This document shows, one piece after another, positions 1 to 8,030 of a DNA stretch of 12,382 nt. The DNA comes from a bacterium. Its GTDB lineage: Bacteria > Blakebacterota > Blakebacteria > Blakebacterales > Blakebacteraceae. The translations under genes and the position numbers were made by a program. Every line of letters begins with the position of its first letter. Position 1 is the stretch's first letter. Below the pieces are notes generated by a model that worked only from the letters and a program-made list of their open reading frames with translations, did not search any database and was not told where the DNA came from. Where the stretch lies: contig JALGWK010000067.1 in NCBI GenBank assembly GCA_025774205.1, positions 1-12,382 of the forward strand, read 5' to 3'.

Positions 1-1113
1 GCCGATCTCCGAAGCAAGGATGGCCGGATCACTGGCGTCGAGCGATTTCGCGTTCGCGTCCTGCACGACCGGATCGCTGGCCGTAACCGCGTAGTTCCCC
101 CGGGCGACAAAGATCCAGCCTTCCGTGCCGACGAACTTTACCCCGTTGGGATAGGCGCCGCTGATGTGCATGACGGCGCCATTGGCATAGGTCGCCGTCA
201 CCTCGAAATCACCGTGCACGTTCCACAGGCCGCTCTCGGGGAAGGTTGCCTCGGCTTCCACTTCGATCGGTCCGGTGAATTCAGTGCCCATGCCCCAGTG
301 GGCAGTGTCGAGATGGTGAGCGCCCCAACCGGTGATCATGCCGGCGCCGAACTGCTCGCAGCGGAGCCAGCCTGGCCGATCATACCCTTCCTGGGGGTGG
401 ACCCGATTCTCGGTGTAGTACACCTCCGGCGTCGATCCGAGCCACATCCCGTAATCGAGATTCGACGGGACAGGCATCTCCAGTTCCTCGTCCCCCGAGG
501 GATCACCGGGGAGACCTATGAAGAGTTCGGTGACGTCGCCGATCCTTCCGTTCCTGACGAGTTCGCAGGCCTTCTTGAACTGCGGCCAGGGAGAGACCGC
601 ACGCTGCTGACTGCCGACCTGGAAGATGCGACCGGTTGCCTGCACCGCGTCGGACATGGCCCGTCCCTCGCTGATGGTCAGCGAAGCCGGTTTCTGCAGG
701 TAGATGTCCTTCCTCGCCCTGGCGGCGTCGACCGCCGCTCGGGCATGCCAGTGGTCGGGGGTGGAGATGATCACGGCGTCGATGCTCCGGTCTTCGAGCA
801 TCTCCCGGTAATCCTGGTAGACCGCCACGTCGACGTGGTTCTCCTGCTCCGTGCGCTCGGCGTACCAGCCCTCGATCAGCTCCTTGCACTCCCGCGCCCG
901 CTTGATGTCCACGTCGGCGCAGGCCACCACCCGGGCGTGATCGTACTTCATGGTCTCCGGCAGATCGTGCGTTCGGGCGATCCGGCCGCACCCGATCTGG
1001 GCGACCTGGATGATGTCATTCCGTCCGCGGCCGCAGGCCGTCAGGATGGTGGGCAGGGTAAAGGTGCCGGCCAGCCCGGCGGCCGAAGTGTTCAGGAAGC
1101 TCCTTCTCTTCAT
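1..1113 (-). CDS. Tat-exported Gfo/Idh/MocA family oxidoreductase (3' end outside window)
   Basis: NAD(P)-dependent sugar oxidoreductase of the Gfo/Idh/MocA family. The 371 visible residues start at ATG 1113 with GGAG six bases upstream. Residues 1-27 are a twin-arginine lipoprotein signal: KRRSFLN (RR at 3-4), a hydrophobic stretch, and lipobox LTAC (Cys27). The Rossmann dinucleotide motif IGCGRI is at 40-45, STPDHWHA at 117-124, LQKP (the family's EKP loop with Q for E) at 139-142, and the active-site-like GWGAHHLDTAHWG at 262-274. The family reaction is reversible oxidation of a sugar hydroxyl, often C3. Tat export fits a protein that folds around its cofactor before transport. It is last in the leftward operon, 58 bp after the ThuA-like gene, and pairing with ThuA suggests 3-keto-glycoside chemistry. 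The substrate cannot be read. The C-terminus is missing because the gene leaves the window. Confidence 0.93.
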   Translation of the reverse strand, partial: MKRRSFLNTSAAGLAGTFTLPTILTACGRGRNDIIQVAQIGCGRIARTHDLPETMKYDHARVVACADVDIKRARECKELIEGWYAERTEQENHVDVAVYQDYREMLEDRSIDAVIISTPDHWHARAAVDAARARKDIYLQKPASLTISEGRAMSDAVQATGRIFQVGSQQRAVSPWPQFKKACELVRNGRIGDVTELFIGLPGDPSGDEELEMPVPSNLDYGMWLGSTPEVYYTENRVHPQEGYDRPGWLRCEQFGAGMITGWGAHHLDTAHWGMGTEFTGPIEVEAEATFPESGLWNVHGDFEVTATYANGAVMHISGAYPNGVKFVGTEGWIFVARGNYAVTASDPVVQDANAKSLDASDPAILASEIG

Positions 1114-1171
1114 TTCTATCTCCGCTTCATCGTGATCGTGGTGATCTTGAGCGCGTGTCGATGGTCTCTCC

Positions 1172-1930
1172 TCACTCACGACCGAGGATCCAGAGGATCC
1201 CCCCTCTCAGATGCTCCCGGAAGAGGGGATCGTCGTAATGTTCGATCTTGTGTCCGAGGGCCGTGTACCACTGCCTGCCCCCTTCGAAGGTATGGTGCCA
1301 GGCCAGCGGGATGTAGTCGCCGAAGGTTGTCCCGGGATATTCCTCCCGCCCGGCATCCTCGACCGTCGTCAGATCGGCCGCCAGCAGGACATGGATGTCG
1401 GGATTGAGATGATGGAGGTAGTAACACTCATCCTCCCATGGCCAGACATCGGGGAGATGGACGGTTGACAGGTGCTCCCCGTCGATCACCCGGATCTCGA
1501 AGGGCTGCAGCGCGGGATGACGACGGAAGAGACCACCCTGCATGGCCCAGAACCAGGGCCACTCCCGTTCGCTGCCGCTCGAGGAATGGATCCCGGCGAA
1601 GCCCTTCCCCGAGCGTATCCAGGCCTGGAAGGCATCCCGCTGGGCGGTAGTGGTGAAGGCATCGTTGTTGGAATTGGAGAAGATCACGGCGTCGAACGCC
1701 TCGAGCTGATCGGGGGTGAAGACGGCCGGGGTGTCCGTGACCACCGTCTCGATCCCCAGATCGGCACAGATCTCCTCGAGAGCCTGCACACTGGCGGCGA
1801 TGTTGTCGTGGACGAAGCCGACTCCGTTCCGGGTGTAGATCAGGACCTTCTTCCCCCTGACCCTGCCCTCCCCGGAGGCGCAGGAACTGACGAGCGCTGC
1901 CAGTAGGAGGATCACGATGGTACGCTTCAT
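1172..1930 (-). CDS. ThuA-like domain lipoprotein
   Basis: A 252-residue ThuA-like (trehalose-utilisation) protein with a class I glutamine amidotransferase-like fold. Residues 1-17 are a lipoprotein signal ending in VSSC (Cys17), so the mature protein is probably membrane-anchored outside the cytoplasm. Family blocks are the strand KKVLIYTR (27-34), HDN at 41-43, GFAGIHSSSG (110-119), the usual GFVGIH region, and WYTALGHKIEHY (221-232), which matches the C-terminal YTSLGH block. Length is normal for a single-domain ThuA protein. Rhizobial ThuA works with the Gfo/Idh protein ThuB in trehalose breakdown through a 3-keto intermediate, and the Gfo/Idh gene follows immediately here. A role in processing a 3-keto sugar is therefore inferred. 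It starts 16 bp after the PmoA-like gene ends, consistent with one transcript. Confidence 0.9.
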   Translation of the reverse strand: MKRTIVILLLAALVSSCASGEGRVRGKKVLIYTRNGVGFVHDNIAASVQALEEICADLGIETVVTDTPAVFTPDQLEAFDAVIFSNSNNDAFTTTAQRDAFQAWIRSGKGFAGIHSSSGSEREWPWFWAMQGGLFRRHPALQPFEIRVIDGEHLSTVHLPDVWPWEDECYYLHHLNPDIHVLLAADLTTVEDAGREEYPGTTFGDYIPLAWHHTFEGGRQWYTALGHKIEHYDDPLFREHLRGGILWILGRE

Positions 1931-1946
1931 GGTCTCTCTCCCCCGT

Positions 1947-3197
1947 TCATCGTTCGGCCATTGCCGGCCAGGCGTAGTTCCGCCACAGTCGATCGATCAG
2001 GTCGGCCTCCATCTCTCCGTCAAAGACCAGGGCCCGGTAGCGCAGAACATATTCCTGCCCGGGCAGAAGGTACCAGGTCTCATGCCGGATGGGACAGAAC
2101 TCGAAGTACTGATCTCCCCGTCCACCGTTGGCATTCTCGGGCCAGATCCTCATCGGTTCGGGGTGGGCGCGGTTGGCGGGATGGCTCATGAAGACGATCC
2201 CCGATCTCCCCCCCGGCGCGGTCTCGCCCTCCACCAGACACCAGCGGGCGAACGAGGCATCGGCTTCCGATCTCGTCAGTCCTTCAGATGTCAGTACCGT
2301 CGAGTTCTCGTTGGTCCATTCCTCCGTGGCGCGGAATCCGATCCCACCGCCGTAACGGTAGGCCGTCAGTTCCACCAGGCTGTCGGTGGCGCAGCTGAGC
2401 GTGAAGGTGAAATCGACCAGCCAGACCTGTCGGCCATCGAGATAGAGACTCCAGCTATGGACGTCCCAGACCTCGTTCAGGGCAACTTTGTCTGCCCCGG
2501 GGGCGGTGAAGTCGACATGCTCGTGATGGGCCCTGAAGCCCGCGAAGAGGCACCCGGAGTAGTGTGAGAGGATACCGGCGTGTCGTACCGTACCCAGGCC
2601 GAGGGCGAGGTTCCAGAAGTCGACCTCGCGGCCTTCGAAGATGGTGTGCGTCCAGGGATTCCATATCCCGTAGTGATGGTAATGATCGTCGGGCTGGATG
2701 GCCGTGAGGACGGCTCCCGCGGGGGAGCGGAGGGGATGGATGTACGCCCCGGCGCGCCCGTTGAGCGGATCGGTCCCCTCGGGGGCCTCGATGAAGGCGT
2801 GCCGGTACCGCAGGACCTCCTGTTCTCCGAACCGGATCGTGATATCGTGACGGTCGATCCGGGCGCTCATCCCCGGCTTATACCCGATCTCCGGCACCTT
2901 CATGACCCGGTAACGGACCCGCTCGCCCCCCGTGATGGTCTCCCCGGGAACGAACCAGAGCCGCGGTGTGATCCCCCCCTCGACCTGGGCGGGAAGCACG
3001 GTCCAGCTGTCCCCCTCCATCCGGTGGAGGACCAGCGTACCCTCGTCCGGATTGTAGTCCACCCCGGTCAGATCGACAGAGAGCGGCTGGTTCAGGAAAT
3101 CCTCACGGGGAGCGAGGGTGAACTCAAGGACAGGATCCGATTGTGCTGAACAGACGAGCGGCCAGAGCAGCAGAAGGAACGCGGGGATTCTTCTCAT
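1947..3197 (-). CDS. PmoA-like (DUF6807) secreted protein
   Basis: A 416-residue protein of the family annotated as PmoA-like or DUF6807. The name 'methane oxygenase PmoA' is historical, and nothing here suggests methane oxidation. Residues 1-18 are a Sec signal peptide (MRRIPAFLLLLWPLVCSA, cleavage before QS). The hallmarks are RAGAYIHPLRSPAGAVLT (148-165) and the histidine-rich DDHYHHYGIWNPW (170-182), equivalent to the family's DHPHHRG block. The rest looks all-beta. Members often lie beside Gfo/Idh, ThuA and glycoside hydrolases in planctomycete and FCB genomes. The biochemical role is not established, and a carbohydrate-related role is inference. It is the first gene of the leftward operon and diverges from the 3440 gene. 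The ribosome-binding site before ATG 3197 is weak. Confidence 0.85.
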   Translation of the reverse strand: MRRIPAFLLLLWPLVCSAQSDPVLEFTLAPREDFLNQPLSVDLTGVDYNPDEGTLVLHRMEGDSWTVLPAQVEGGITPRLWFVPGETITGGERVRYRVMKVPEIGYKPGMSARIDRHDITIRFGEQEVLRYRHAFIEAPEGTDPLNGRAGAYIHPLRSPAGAVLTAIQPDDHYHHYGIWNPWTHTIFEGREVDFWNLALGLGTVRHAGILSHYSGCLFAGFRAHHEHVDFTAPGADKVALNEVWDVHSWSLYLDGRQVWLVDFTFTLSCATDSLVELTAYRYGGGIGFRATEEWTNENSTVLTSEGLTRSEADASFARWCLVEGETAPGGRSGIVFMSHPANRAHPEPMRIWPENANGGRGDQYFEFCPIRHETWYLLPGQEYVLRYRALVFDGEMEADLIDRLWRNYAWPAMAER

Positions 3198-3231
3198 GAC
3201 AGCCCGGTTCTGCGGATAGTTGATGCGATCG

Positions 3232-3257
3232 ATCGGACTCGTTTCATCGAATCCGAT
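3232..3257. promoter_or_regulatory. 26-bp inverted repeat in divergent intergenic region (candidate operator)
   Basis: The left arm ATCGGACTCG (3232-3241), six-base spacer TTTCAT and right arm CGAATCCGAT (3248-3257) match at 9 of 10 paired positions. It lies 35 bp upstream of the leftward operon's start codon and about 180 bp upstream of the rightward one. A dyad this size in the control region between two divergent operons would suit a LacI- or GntR-type repressor, but no regulator gene is in the window. A TATACT hexamer at 3298-3303 could be a rightward -10 element, but I see no convincing -35. Confidence 0.4.
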
Positions 3258-3439
3258 AGTAGAGCGATAGTCCGGGACCGTCCACAGGCAACGGCTGTAT
3301 ACTCTCGCCCGGAAGCATCCCTCAACCTGATCCCCGGGTAACGATGACGGACTCTTCTCCTGTTCGTGCCATGATCTGCCTTCTCTCCCTGCAGCTGACA
3401 GCGGTCTGCCTCCTTACCCACCACCTGAGGATGACCTTC

Positions 3440-5815
3440 ATGAATAGTGAAGAACACCGGCACTCCGCGACCGGAACGATCCTGCACTCTCTCCGCAGAG
3501 CAGACCTGTTCGCGCGTATCGGGCTCATTTGCCTGCTGGGCGTTCTTGGTGCCTGCGGACGCGCGGGCACCACCAGCCGTACGGGTTCTGATGACGAGAT
3601 GGCCATCACCAGTACGGAGACCGGTTACCGGGTGACACTCGATGAGGTGGAATGCCTTGACTTCCGTCTCCCCGAACTGAACGGGATCGGCCAGCCCCGG
3701 GTGTCGGTGAAGGCGGTCGAGGATGGCTGGCAGCGGGTGAGCCTGCGGTGGGAGGTGCCCGGAGAGATCGCCCAGGACGAACTCTCCGTGCTCTTCGACC
3801 TCACCATGCAGCCCGATTTCTGGTGGGCGCCCCATCTCGCCCCGGAAGAGGGGTACGTTGTCGCGCAGCACGTCTTCCGTTCACCCGCCCTGCTCGTCCA
3901 GCAGGATGAACTCAGCCTGGCGATCGTTCCCGACCTCGACCTGGTCGGAGACCGGCCGGGTAATCCCTGGTTCCTCGATTTCGATGCCCCGGCGCGACAG
4001 ATGTGGCTCGGCATGGTCCTGACCGACATCCCGGTTCACGTGCTCTACACGAAACGACCGGGGATGACCTTCGAGGCCGGCGAGGTGGAACTTGCCTTCT
4101 ACATCCGTGCCTGGAACGATCAATGGGGAATCCGCAATCCCTGGGCTCCGGTTGCCTCCTTCCTGTGGGAGCGGTGGGGTACCCCCCTGCTGACTACCGG
4201 GGAACCGGTCCAGGCCTCGCTCGAGACCTACACGCGCCGCACCTACGACTGGGCTTTCGATTCCTGGGGTGATCATGTCTGGCAGGAATTCGAGATAGAC
4301 GGCACCCGGGTCGGCGCACCGCAGTTCATCGTCAACATCTCCCAGTCGCCCAACTATCCGGGGGTCTGGTACCAGCGGGAATTCCTCTCGATCTGGAACC
4401 AGGCCTGGTTCTCATCCCTGCGCAGTGCCTCTGGTCTCTACCGGTATGCCCGGGATATCGGGGATGAGGAACTGCTGCGTAAGGCCCGGCTTACGAAGGA
4501 ACTGGCCCTGGCGGCCCCGATGAACGACGGGATCTTCCCGGCCGTGATCCGCACCCCGAACGAGACGGTTGAGATCGACGGGGAGGGATATCGCCGTCCG
4601 CAAGGCTGGGACGAGGCGGTCTGGACCAACTCGAACCGCTCACCGCGGGATCATGGCATCTCCGACGCCTGGTACCACGTGCTCGACGCCAGCTGGACCG
4701 CTCTCCTCATGCTCCGCTGGCATGAGGAACTGGAGCGTGATGAGCGCCTGGTTGACTTCGCCAGCACCTGGGGTGACCGTCTGCTCACTCTTCAGGATGA
4801 GGAGGGGTTCTTCCCCGGCTGGCTCCACCCGGAGACCCACCTGCCGGGACCGGTGATGAACCGGACCCCCGAGACAAGCATGAGTGTGACCTTCCTGCTC
4901 GAGCTGGCCGGGATCACCGGAGAGGAACGGTACCGCGAGGCCGCCCTGCGAGCCATGGACGCGGTGCTGAACACGATCGTACTTGAAGGAAACTGGCTCG
5001 ATTACGAAACCTACTGGTCGTGCTGCGGCTGGGGCCGGGAACTCTATCTCGATCGGAAGATCGAACGGAACGCCATGCACAAGCAGAACACTCTCTCGAT
5101 GTTCTGGACCGCCGAGGCGCTCCTCGCGAGCTGGCGTGCCACCGACCAGCAGGTGTACCTCGGAGCCGGCTGGCGGACCCTCGACGAACTCTCGATGGCC
5201 CAGCAGGTGTGGCAGCCACCTTTCATCTACGTACCCGCCCTGGGCGGATTCGGGGTGATGAACACCGATGGTGAGTGGAACGATTCTCGTGAGACCCTCT
5301 TCGCCGAGCTCTTCCTCGACTACTACCGCTGGACCGGGAATCCCACCCACTTCGAGCGCGGCATCGCGGCCCTGAAATCAGGCTTCATCATGATGTACTG
5401 CCCCGAGAACCCGATCGTGCAGGCCATGTGGGAGAAAGTCTATCCCTGGTTCGGACCGGAGGACTTCGGCTTCACCATGGAGAACTACGGCCACGGCGGT
5501 CTCACCTCGGCGGAGGGTGAGGGGATGGGGGTCTTCACCATCTACGACTGGGGCAACGGTGCAGCGGCCGAGGCCGCGATGCGTATCATCGATCACTGGG
5601 GCCAGGTGTACATCGACCGTGTACGCGGCCGGGCTTTCGGGATCGACCGGGTAGAGGTGAACAGGAGAGGTCGGGGCTGGGAGCTCGTGAACGAGATCGA
5701 TGAGCCGCGGTCCATCCGGGTGGTCTACGAGGATGGTTCGGAAGAAGTGGTTGAGATCGTTGACCGGATCGTTATCCGGCCTCCGGTCCCGGATGACGAT
5801 CGGCGATCGCCATGA
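3440..5815 (+). CDS. Large lipoprotein with probable six-hairpin glycosidase-type fold
   Basis: A 791-residue protein when started at ATG 3440, chosen because GAGG at 3427-3430 sits nine bases upstream. In-frame ATGs at 3344 and 3431 only add residues before the signal. The N-terminus has a positively charged stretch, a hydrophobic segment and lipobox LGAC (Cys39). Residues about 60-260 look beta-rich. Residues about 320-670 show repeated helical pairs with aromatic and acidic residues typical of (alpha/alpha)6 barrels, such as LLELAGITGEERYREAALRA. Distinctive sites are YWSCCGWGR (525-533) and ENYGHGGLTSAEGEG (681-695). I cannot assign a named glycoside hydrolase family or catalytic residues. 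Context, divergent from a sugar-oxidation operon and just upstream of GH172, points to a glycan-active enzyme. A lyase or non-catalytic barrel is also possible. Confidence 0.75.
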   Translation: MNSEEHRHSATGTILHSLRRADLFARIGLICLLGVLGACGRAGTTSRTGSDDEMAITSTETGYRVTLDEVECLDFRLPELNGIGQPRVSVKAVEDGWQRVSLRWEVPGEIAQDELSVLFDLTMQPDFWWAPHLAPEEGYVVAQHVFRSPALLVQQDELSLAIVPDLDLVGDRPGNPWFLDFDAPARQMWLGMVLTDIPVHVLYTKRPGMTFEAGEVELAFYIRAWNDQWGIRNPWAPVASFLWERWGTPLLTTGEPVQASLETYTRRTYDWAFDSWGDHVWQEFEIDGTRVGAPQFIVNISQSPNYPGVWYQREFLSIWNQAWFSSLRSASGLYRYARDIGDEELLRKARLTKELALAAPMNDGIFPAVIRTPNETVEIDGEGYRRPQGWDEAVWTNSNRSPRDHGISDAWYHVLDASWTALLMLRWHEELERDERLVDFASTWGDRLLTLQDEEGFFPGWLHPETHLPGPVMNRTPETSMSVTFLLELAGITGEERYREAALRAMDAVLNTIVLEGNWLDYETYWSCCGWGRELYLDRKIERNAMHKQNTLSMFWTAEALLASWRATDQQVYLGAGWRTLDELSMAQQVWQPPFIYVPALGGFGVMNTDGEWNDSRETLFAELFLDYYRWTGNPTHFERGIAALKSGFIMMYCPENPIVQAMWEKVYPWFGPEDFGFTMENYGHGGLTSAEGEGMGVFTIYDWGNGAAAEAAMRIIDHWGQVYIDRVRGRAFGIDRVEVNRRGRGWELVNEIDEPRSIRVVYEDGSEEVVEIVDRIVIRPPVPDDDRRSP

Positions 5816-5835
5816 CATTCAGGCCGGCACCGACG

Positions 5836-5856
5836 GGAGGTGACGACATCACCTCC
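5836..5856 (+). other. Intercistronic hairpin
   Basis: A perfect 8-bp inverted repeat, GGAGGTGA (5836-5843) and TCACCTCC (5849-5856), with five-base loop CGACA, lies in the 77-bp gap between the six-hairpin and GH172 genes. There is no T-run after it, so it is not a textbook terminator. In RNA it would form a GC-rich hairpin 36 bases before the GH172 start. That could stabilise or process the transcript, or set the expression ratio. The left arm resembles a Shine-Dalgarno sequence but has no start codon behind it. The role is inferred. Confidence 0.4.
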
Positions 5857-5892
5857 ATCCGGATAACATCCCGCTGGAAAGGAGCCTTAGTC

Positions 5893-7047
5893 ATGAGGAA
5901 ACTGGCATCAGCAGTCATCGCATGCTCGCTCTGCATCATCGGTCTTGCCGGATGCAGCGAGAAGGAGGAGATCGACGTGTTCGAAATCAGTCTTACATCC
6001 CTGCCCCTCCTCAGTGACGCACAGACCAGATCTATCAGCCCTGAGAACTTCACCGGCGAGAAGGGCAAGGGCGGAATGGCCACTGAGGGCACCGGCGCCA
6101 ACGCCGCCCGCGAGCTGGGTCAGGGCTGGAAGGTCTCTCCTTCGGTCCGGATCGAAACCGGGGAGACCTTCACGCTGGCGGAGATCGATGGATCGGGCGC
6201 AATCCAGCACATCTGGATGACCCCGACCGGAGACTGGCGCCACTCGATCCTCCGCTTCTGGTGGGATGGAGAAGAGGAGCCGTCGATCGAGGTCCCGGTG
6301 GGTGACTTCTTCGCCAACGGCTGGGGATCGTTCGCACACGTGAACTCGCTGGCAGTCTGCGTCAATCCGGGCAGCGGCTTCAATTGCTACTGGACGATGC
6401 CCTTCAGGCGGTCGTGCCGGATCACCATGGAGAACATCAGTGAGGACCCGATGTACCTCTACTACCAGATCGACTACACCCTGGCCGACATCCCCGGTGA
6501 CGCCGCTTACCTCCATGCCCAGTTCAGGCGGTCGAATCCCCTGCCCGACATGACCGATTACACCATCCTCGAGGGCGTCCGCGGCCAGGGCCAGTACGTC
6601 GGCACCTACATGTGCTGGGGGGCCAACAGCCCCGGCTGGTGGGGTGAGGGCGAGATCAAGTTCTTCATGGACGGCGATGACGAGTTCCCTACCATCTGCG
6701 GTACGGGGACCGAGGACTACTTCTGCGGCTCGTACGGCTTCTCCAGTCCCTACACCCGCGACTACATGGAGTTCAGCACGCCCTACGCGGGCATGCCCCA
6801 GGTCATCAAACCGGATGAGGAGAAGGGCACGCCCCCCCGGTTCGGACTCTACCGGTGGCACATCACCGATCCGATCCGGTTCGCCGACGACCTGCGGGTG
6901 ACGATGCAGGCCCTCGGCTGGCAGAGCGAAGGACGGTACCTCCATCTGCAGGATGACATCTCCTCGGTGGCCTTCTGGTACCAGGCTGAACCACACGCGC
7001 CCTTCCCGACCCTGCCCTCGCCCGAGGAACTGGCGATCGTGAAGTGA
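5893..7047 (+). CDS. GH172 (DUF2961) family lipoprotein glycosidase
   Basis: A 384-residue protein. ATG 5893 is chosen because AAGGAG lies eight bases upstream and a textbook lipoprotein signal follows directly (LAGC, Cys21). The in-frame ATG at 5812 overlaps the previous stop but puts 27 unlikely residues first. Family blocks are TEGTGANAARELGQGWKVSP (64-83), IQHIWMTP (104-111), WWGEGEIKFFMDGD (249-262) and GTGTEDYFCGSYGF (270-283). GH172 was defined from difructose-anhydride and arabinofuranose-active enzymes, which are oligomeric. The acidic residues in the last two blocks are the likely catalytic ones (family knowledge from memory). The substrate here is unknown, a furanoside being a reasonable guess. 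It probably acts at the envelope. It is second in the rightward operon. Its stop overlaps the next gene's GTG start, so the two may be translationally coupled. Confidence 0.9.
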   Translation: MRKLASAVIACSLCIIGLAGCSEKEEIDVFEISLTSLPLLSDAQTRSISPENFTGEKGKGGMATEGTGANAARELGQGWKVSPSVRIETGETFTLAEIDGSGAIQHIWMTPTGDWRHSILRFWWDGEEEPSIEVPVGDFFANGWGSFAHVNSLAVCVNPGSGFNCYWTMPFRRSCRITMENISEDPMYLYYQIDYTLADIPGDAAYLHAQFRRSNPLPDMTDYTILEGVRGQGQYVGTYMCWGANSPGWWGEGEIKFFMDGDDEFPTICGTGTEDYFCGSYGFSSPYTRDYMEFSTPYAGMPQVIKPDEEKGTPPRFGLYRWHITDPIRFADDLRVTMQALGWQSEGRYLHLQDDISSVAFWYQAEPHAPFPTLPSPEELAIVK

Positions 7048-7826
7048 ATCCTCTTATCCGGTGCGCTATTCTGTGCCTGCTTCTGGGTGTTCCATCTGTC
7101 TCTTCCGCTCAGGTAAGTCCGCTGGAACGGGCCATGGCCCTCTGTGATTCGGGCATTGTATGTCTCGAGCGGGGAGACATTCAGACCGCCCACTCTCTTC
7201 TCAGCCAGTCACTTGTGCTTGTCGACGACGATCCCGGGATTCTCATCGGGATGGGTCGTGTTCTACTGGCGACTCCCAGACAAGCCGGGCGTGCCCTTGA
7301 GTATCTGTCTCAGGCAGTGAGGCTGGATCCAACAAACCCTGCCGCGCGTTACTACAAGGCCCTGACCCACATCGAACTCTCAAAAAGAGTGCTGGACGTG
7401 GGCAATGCTCAATTTGCGCTGCAGGAGCTCCAGGCCCTCACAGCAATTGATCCATCCCACCCGGACGCCTGGTTCCAGATAGGCTCTCTCTCCAGAGATC
7501 ACTTCCAGGATCCGGGGGAGGCCAGCAGGGCATTCCAGATGCAGATAGACGCCAATCCCGCACATATCGAGGCTCGGGCGGAACTTCTGCGCACTCTGGC
7601 AGAGATGGGGGAGTGGCGGAAGGCAGTCGACGTCGGGGAGGATCTCCTCGGACGGGATCCTCCGTTGGAATCATTTCTGTATTGCGCCGGATCGTACTGG
7701 AGGCTCGATAATCATCGGGAAGCCAGAGGAATTTTCGAACGCTACTTTGCAGCCGCACCCGATCAGGAAAGAGCCCTCTACTTCGATCTTTCTTTCATCC
7801 TCCCGAGAGGCCCGCACTTACGCTGA
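7044..7826 (+). CDS. N-terminal fragment of the GWxTD gene: signal peptide and TPR repeats
   Basis: This is the open frame that would be translated as it stands (260 codons, the last eight after the shift). A Sec signal (MNPLIRCAILCLLLGVPSVSSA) precedes TPR-like helix pairs, for example ALEYLSQAVRLDPTNPAARY and ASRAFQMQIDANPAHIEARA. TPRs usually hold protein partners. The frame ends in the non-homologous tail RGPHLR and a stop just inside the GWxTD domain. A stable truncated TPR protein is possible but has no support beyond the frame itself. Confidence 0.6.
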   Translation: MNPLIRCAILCLLLGVPSVSSAQVSPLERAMALCDSGIVCLERGDIQTAHSLLSQSLVLVDDDPGILIGMGRVLLATPRQAGRALEYLSQAVRLDPTNPAARYYKALTHIELSKRVLDVGNAQFALQELQALTAIDPSHPDAWFQIGSLSRDHFQDPGEASRAFQMQIDANPAHIEARAELLRTLAEMGEWRKAVDVGEDLLGRDPPLESFLYCAGSYWRLDNHREARGIFERYFAAAPDQERALYFDLSFILPRGPHLR

Positions 7827-8030
7827 TCTCCCACTTTCAGGCAGAACCGAGTACTGGAACCATTACTGGACAGTCAGGGATCCCCTGCCACAAACAATGG
7901 AAAATGAGCGGCTGATTGAACACTTCATCCGGGTTGCTTGGGCACGGCTCGAGTTCGGCCGCACCGCATGGCCCTGGGATGCTCGCGGAGATTTCTACGT
8001 TCGCTACGGGGAACCCGATCACCGCAGCGC
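7795..8030 (+). other. Out-of-frame GWxTD domain segment
   Basis: In the frame containing codon 7747, positions about 7806-8028 encode the GWxTD core: REARTYADLPLSGRTEYW, then WTVRDPLPQTMENERLIEHF, then AWPWDARGDFYVRYGEPDHR. The order, a W-x-x-RDP-x-P block followed by a W-x-W-D and YGEPD block, is that of GWxTD domains, with the name motif reading AWPWD. The segment has no start codon of its own at a sensible place and meets a stop at 8098-8100, so it is not expressed as a domain unless the frame is restored. Confidence 0.7.

Noticed and set aside
166-1407. Long forward-strand open frame (413 codons) opposite the Gfo/Idh and ThuA genes
   Set aside because: It crosses two well-supported reverse-strand genes, shows no domain or signal, and is low-complexity in the way of GC-rich antisense frames.
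1947-3197. Methane monooxygenase subunit reading suggested by the name PmoA
   Set aside because: The protein is a soluble secreted beta-rich protein with a DHYHHYG motif, not a membrane-spanning monooxygenase subunit.
3344-3439. Upstream in-frame starts (3344, 3431) for the six-hairpin lipoprotein
   Set aside because: They place extra residues before the lipoprotein signal, and only ATG 3440 has a well-spaced ribosome-binding site.
3194-3871. Reverse-strand open frame of 225 codons overlapping the divergent intergenic region and the start of the 3440 gene
   Set aside because: It overlaps two supported genes and the intergenic dyad and has no family features.
5908-6996. Reverse-strand open frame of 362 codons opposite GH172
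   Set aside because: It mirrors the codon pattern of a clear GH172 gene, is rich in R, G, V, D and E, and has no recognisable motif.
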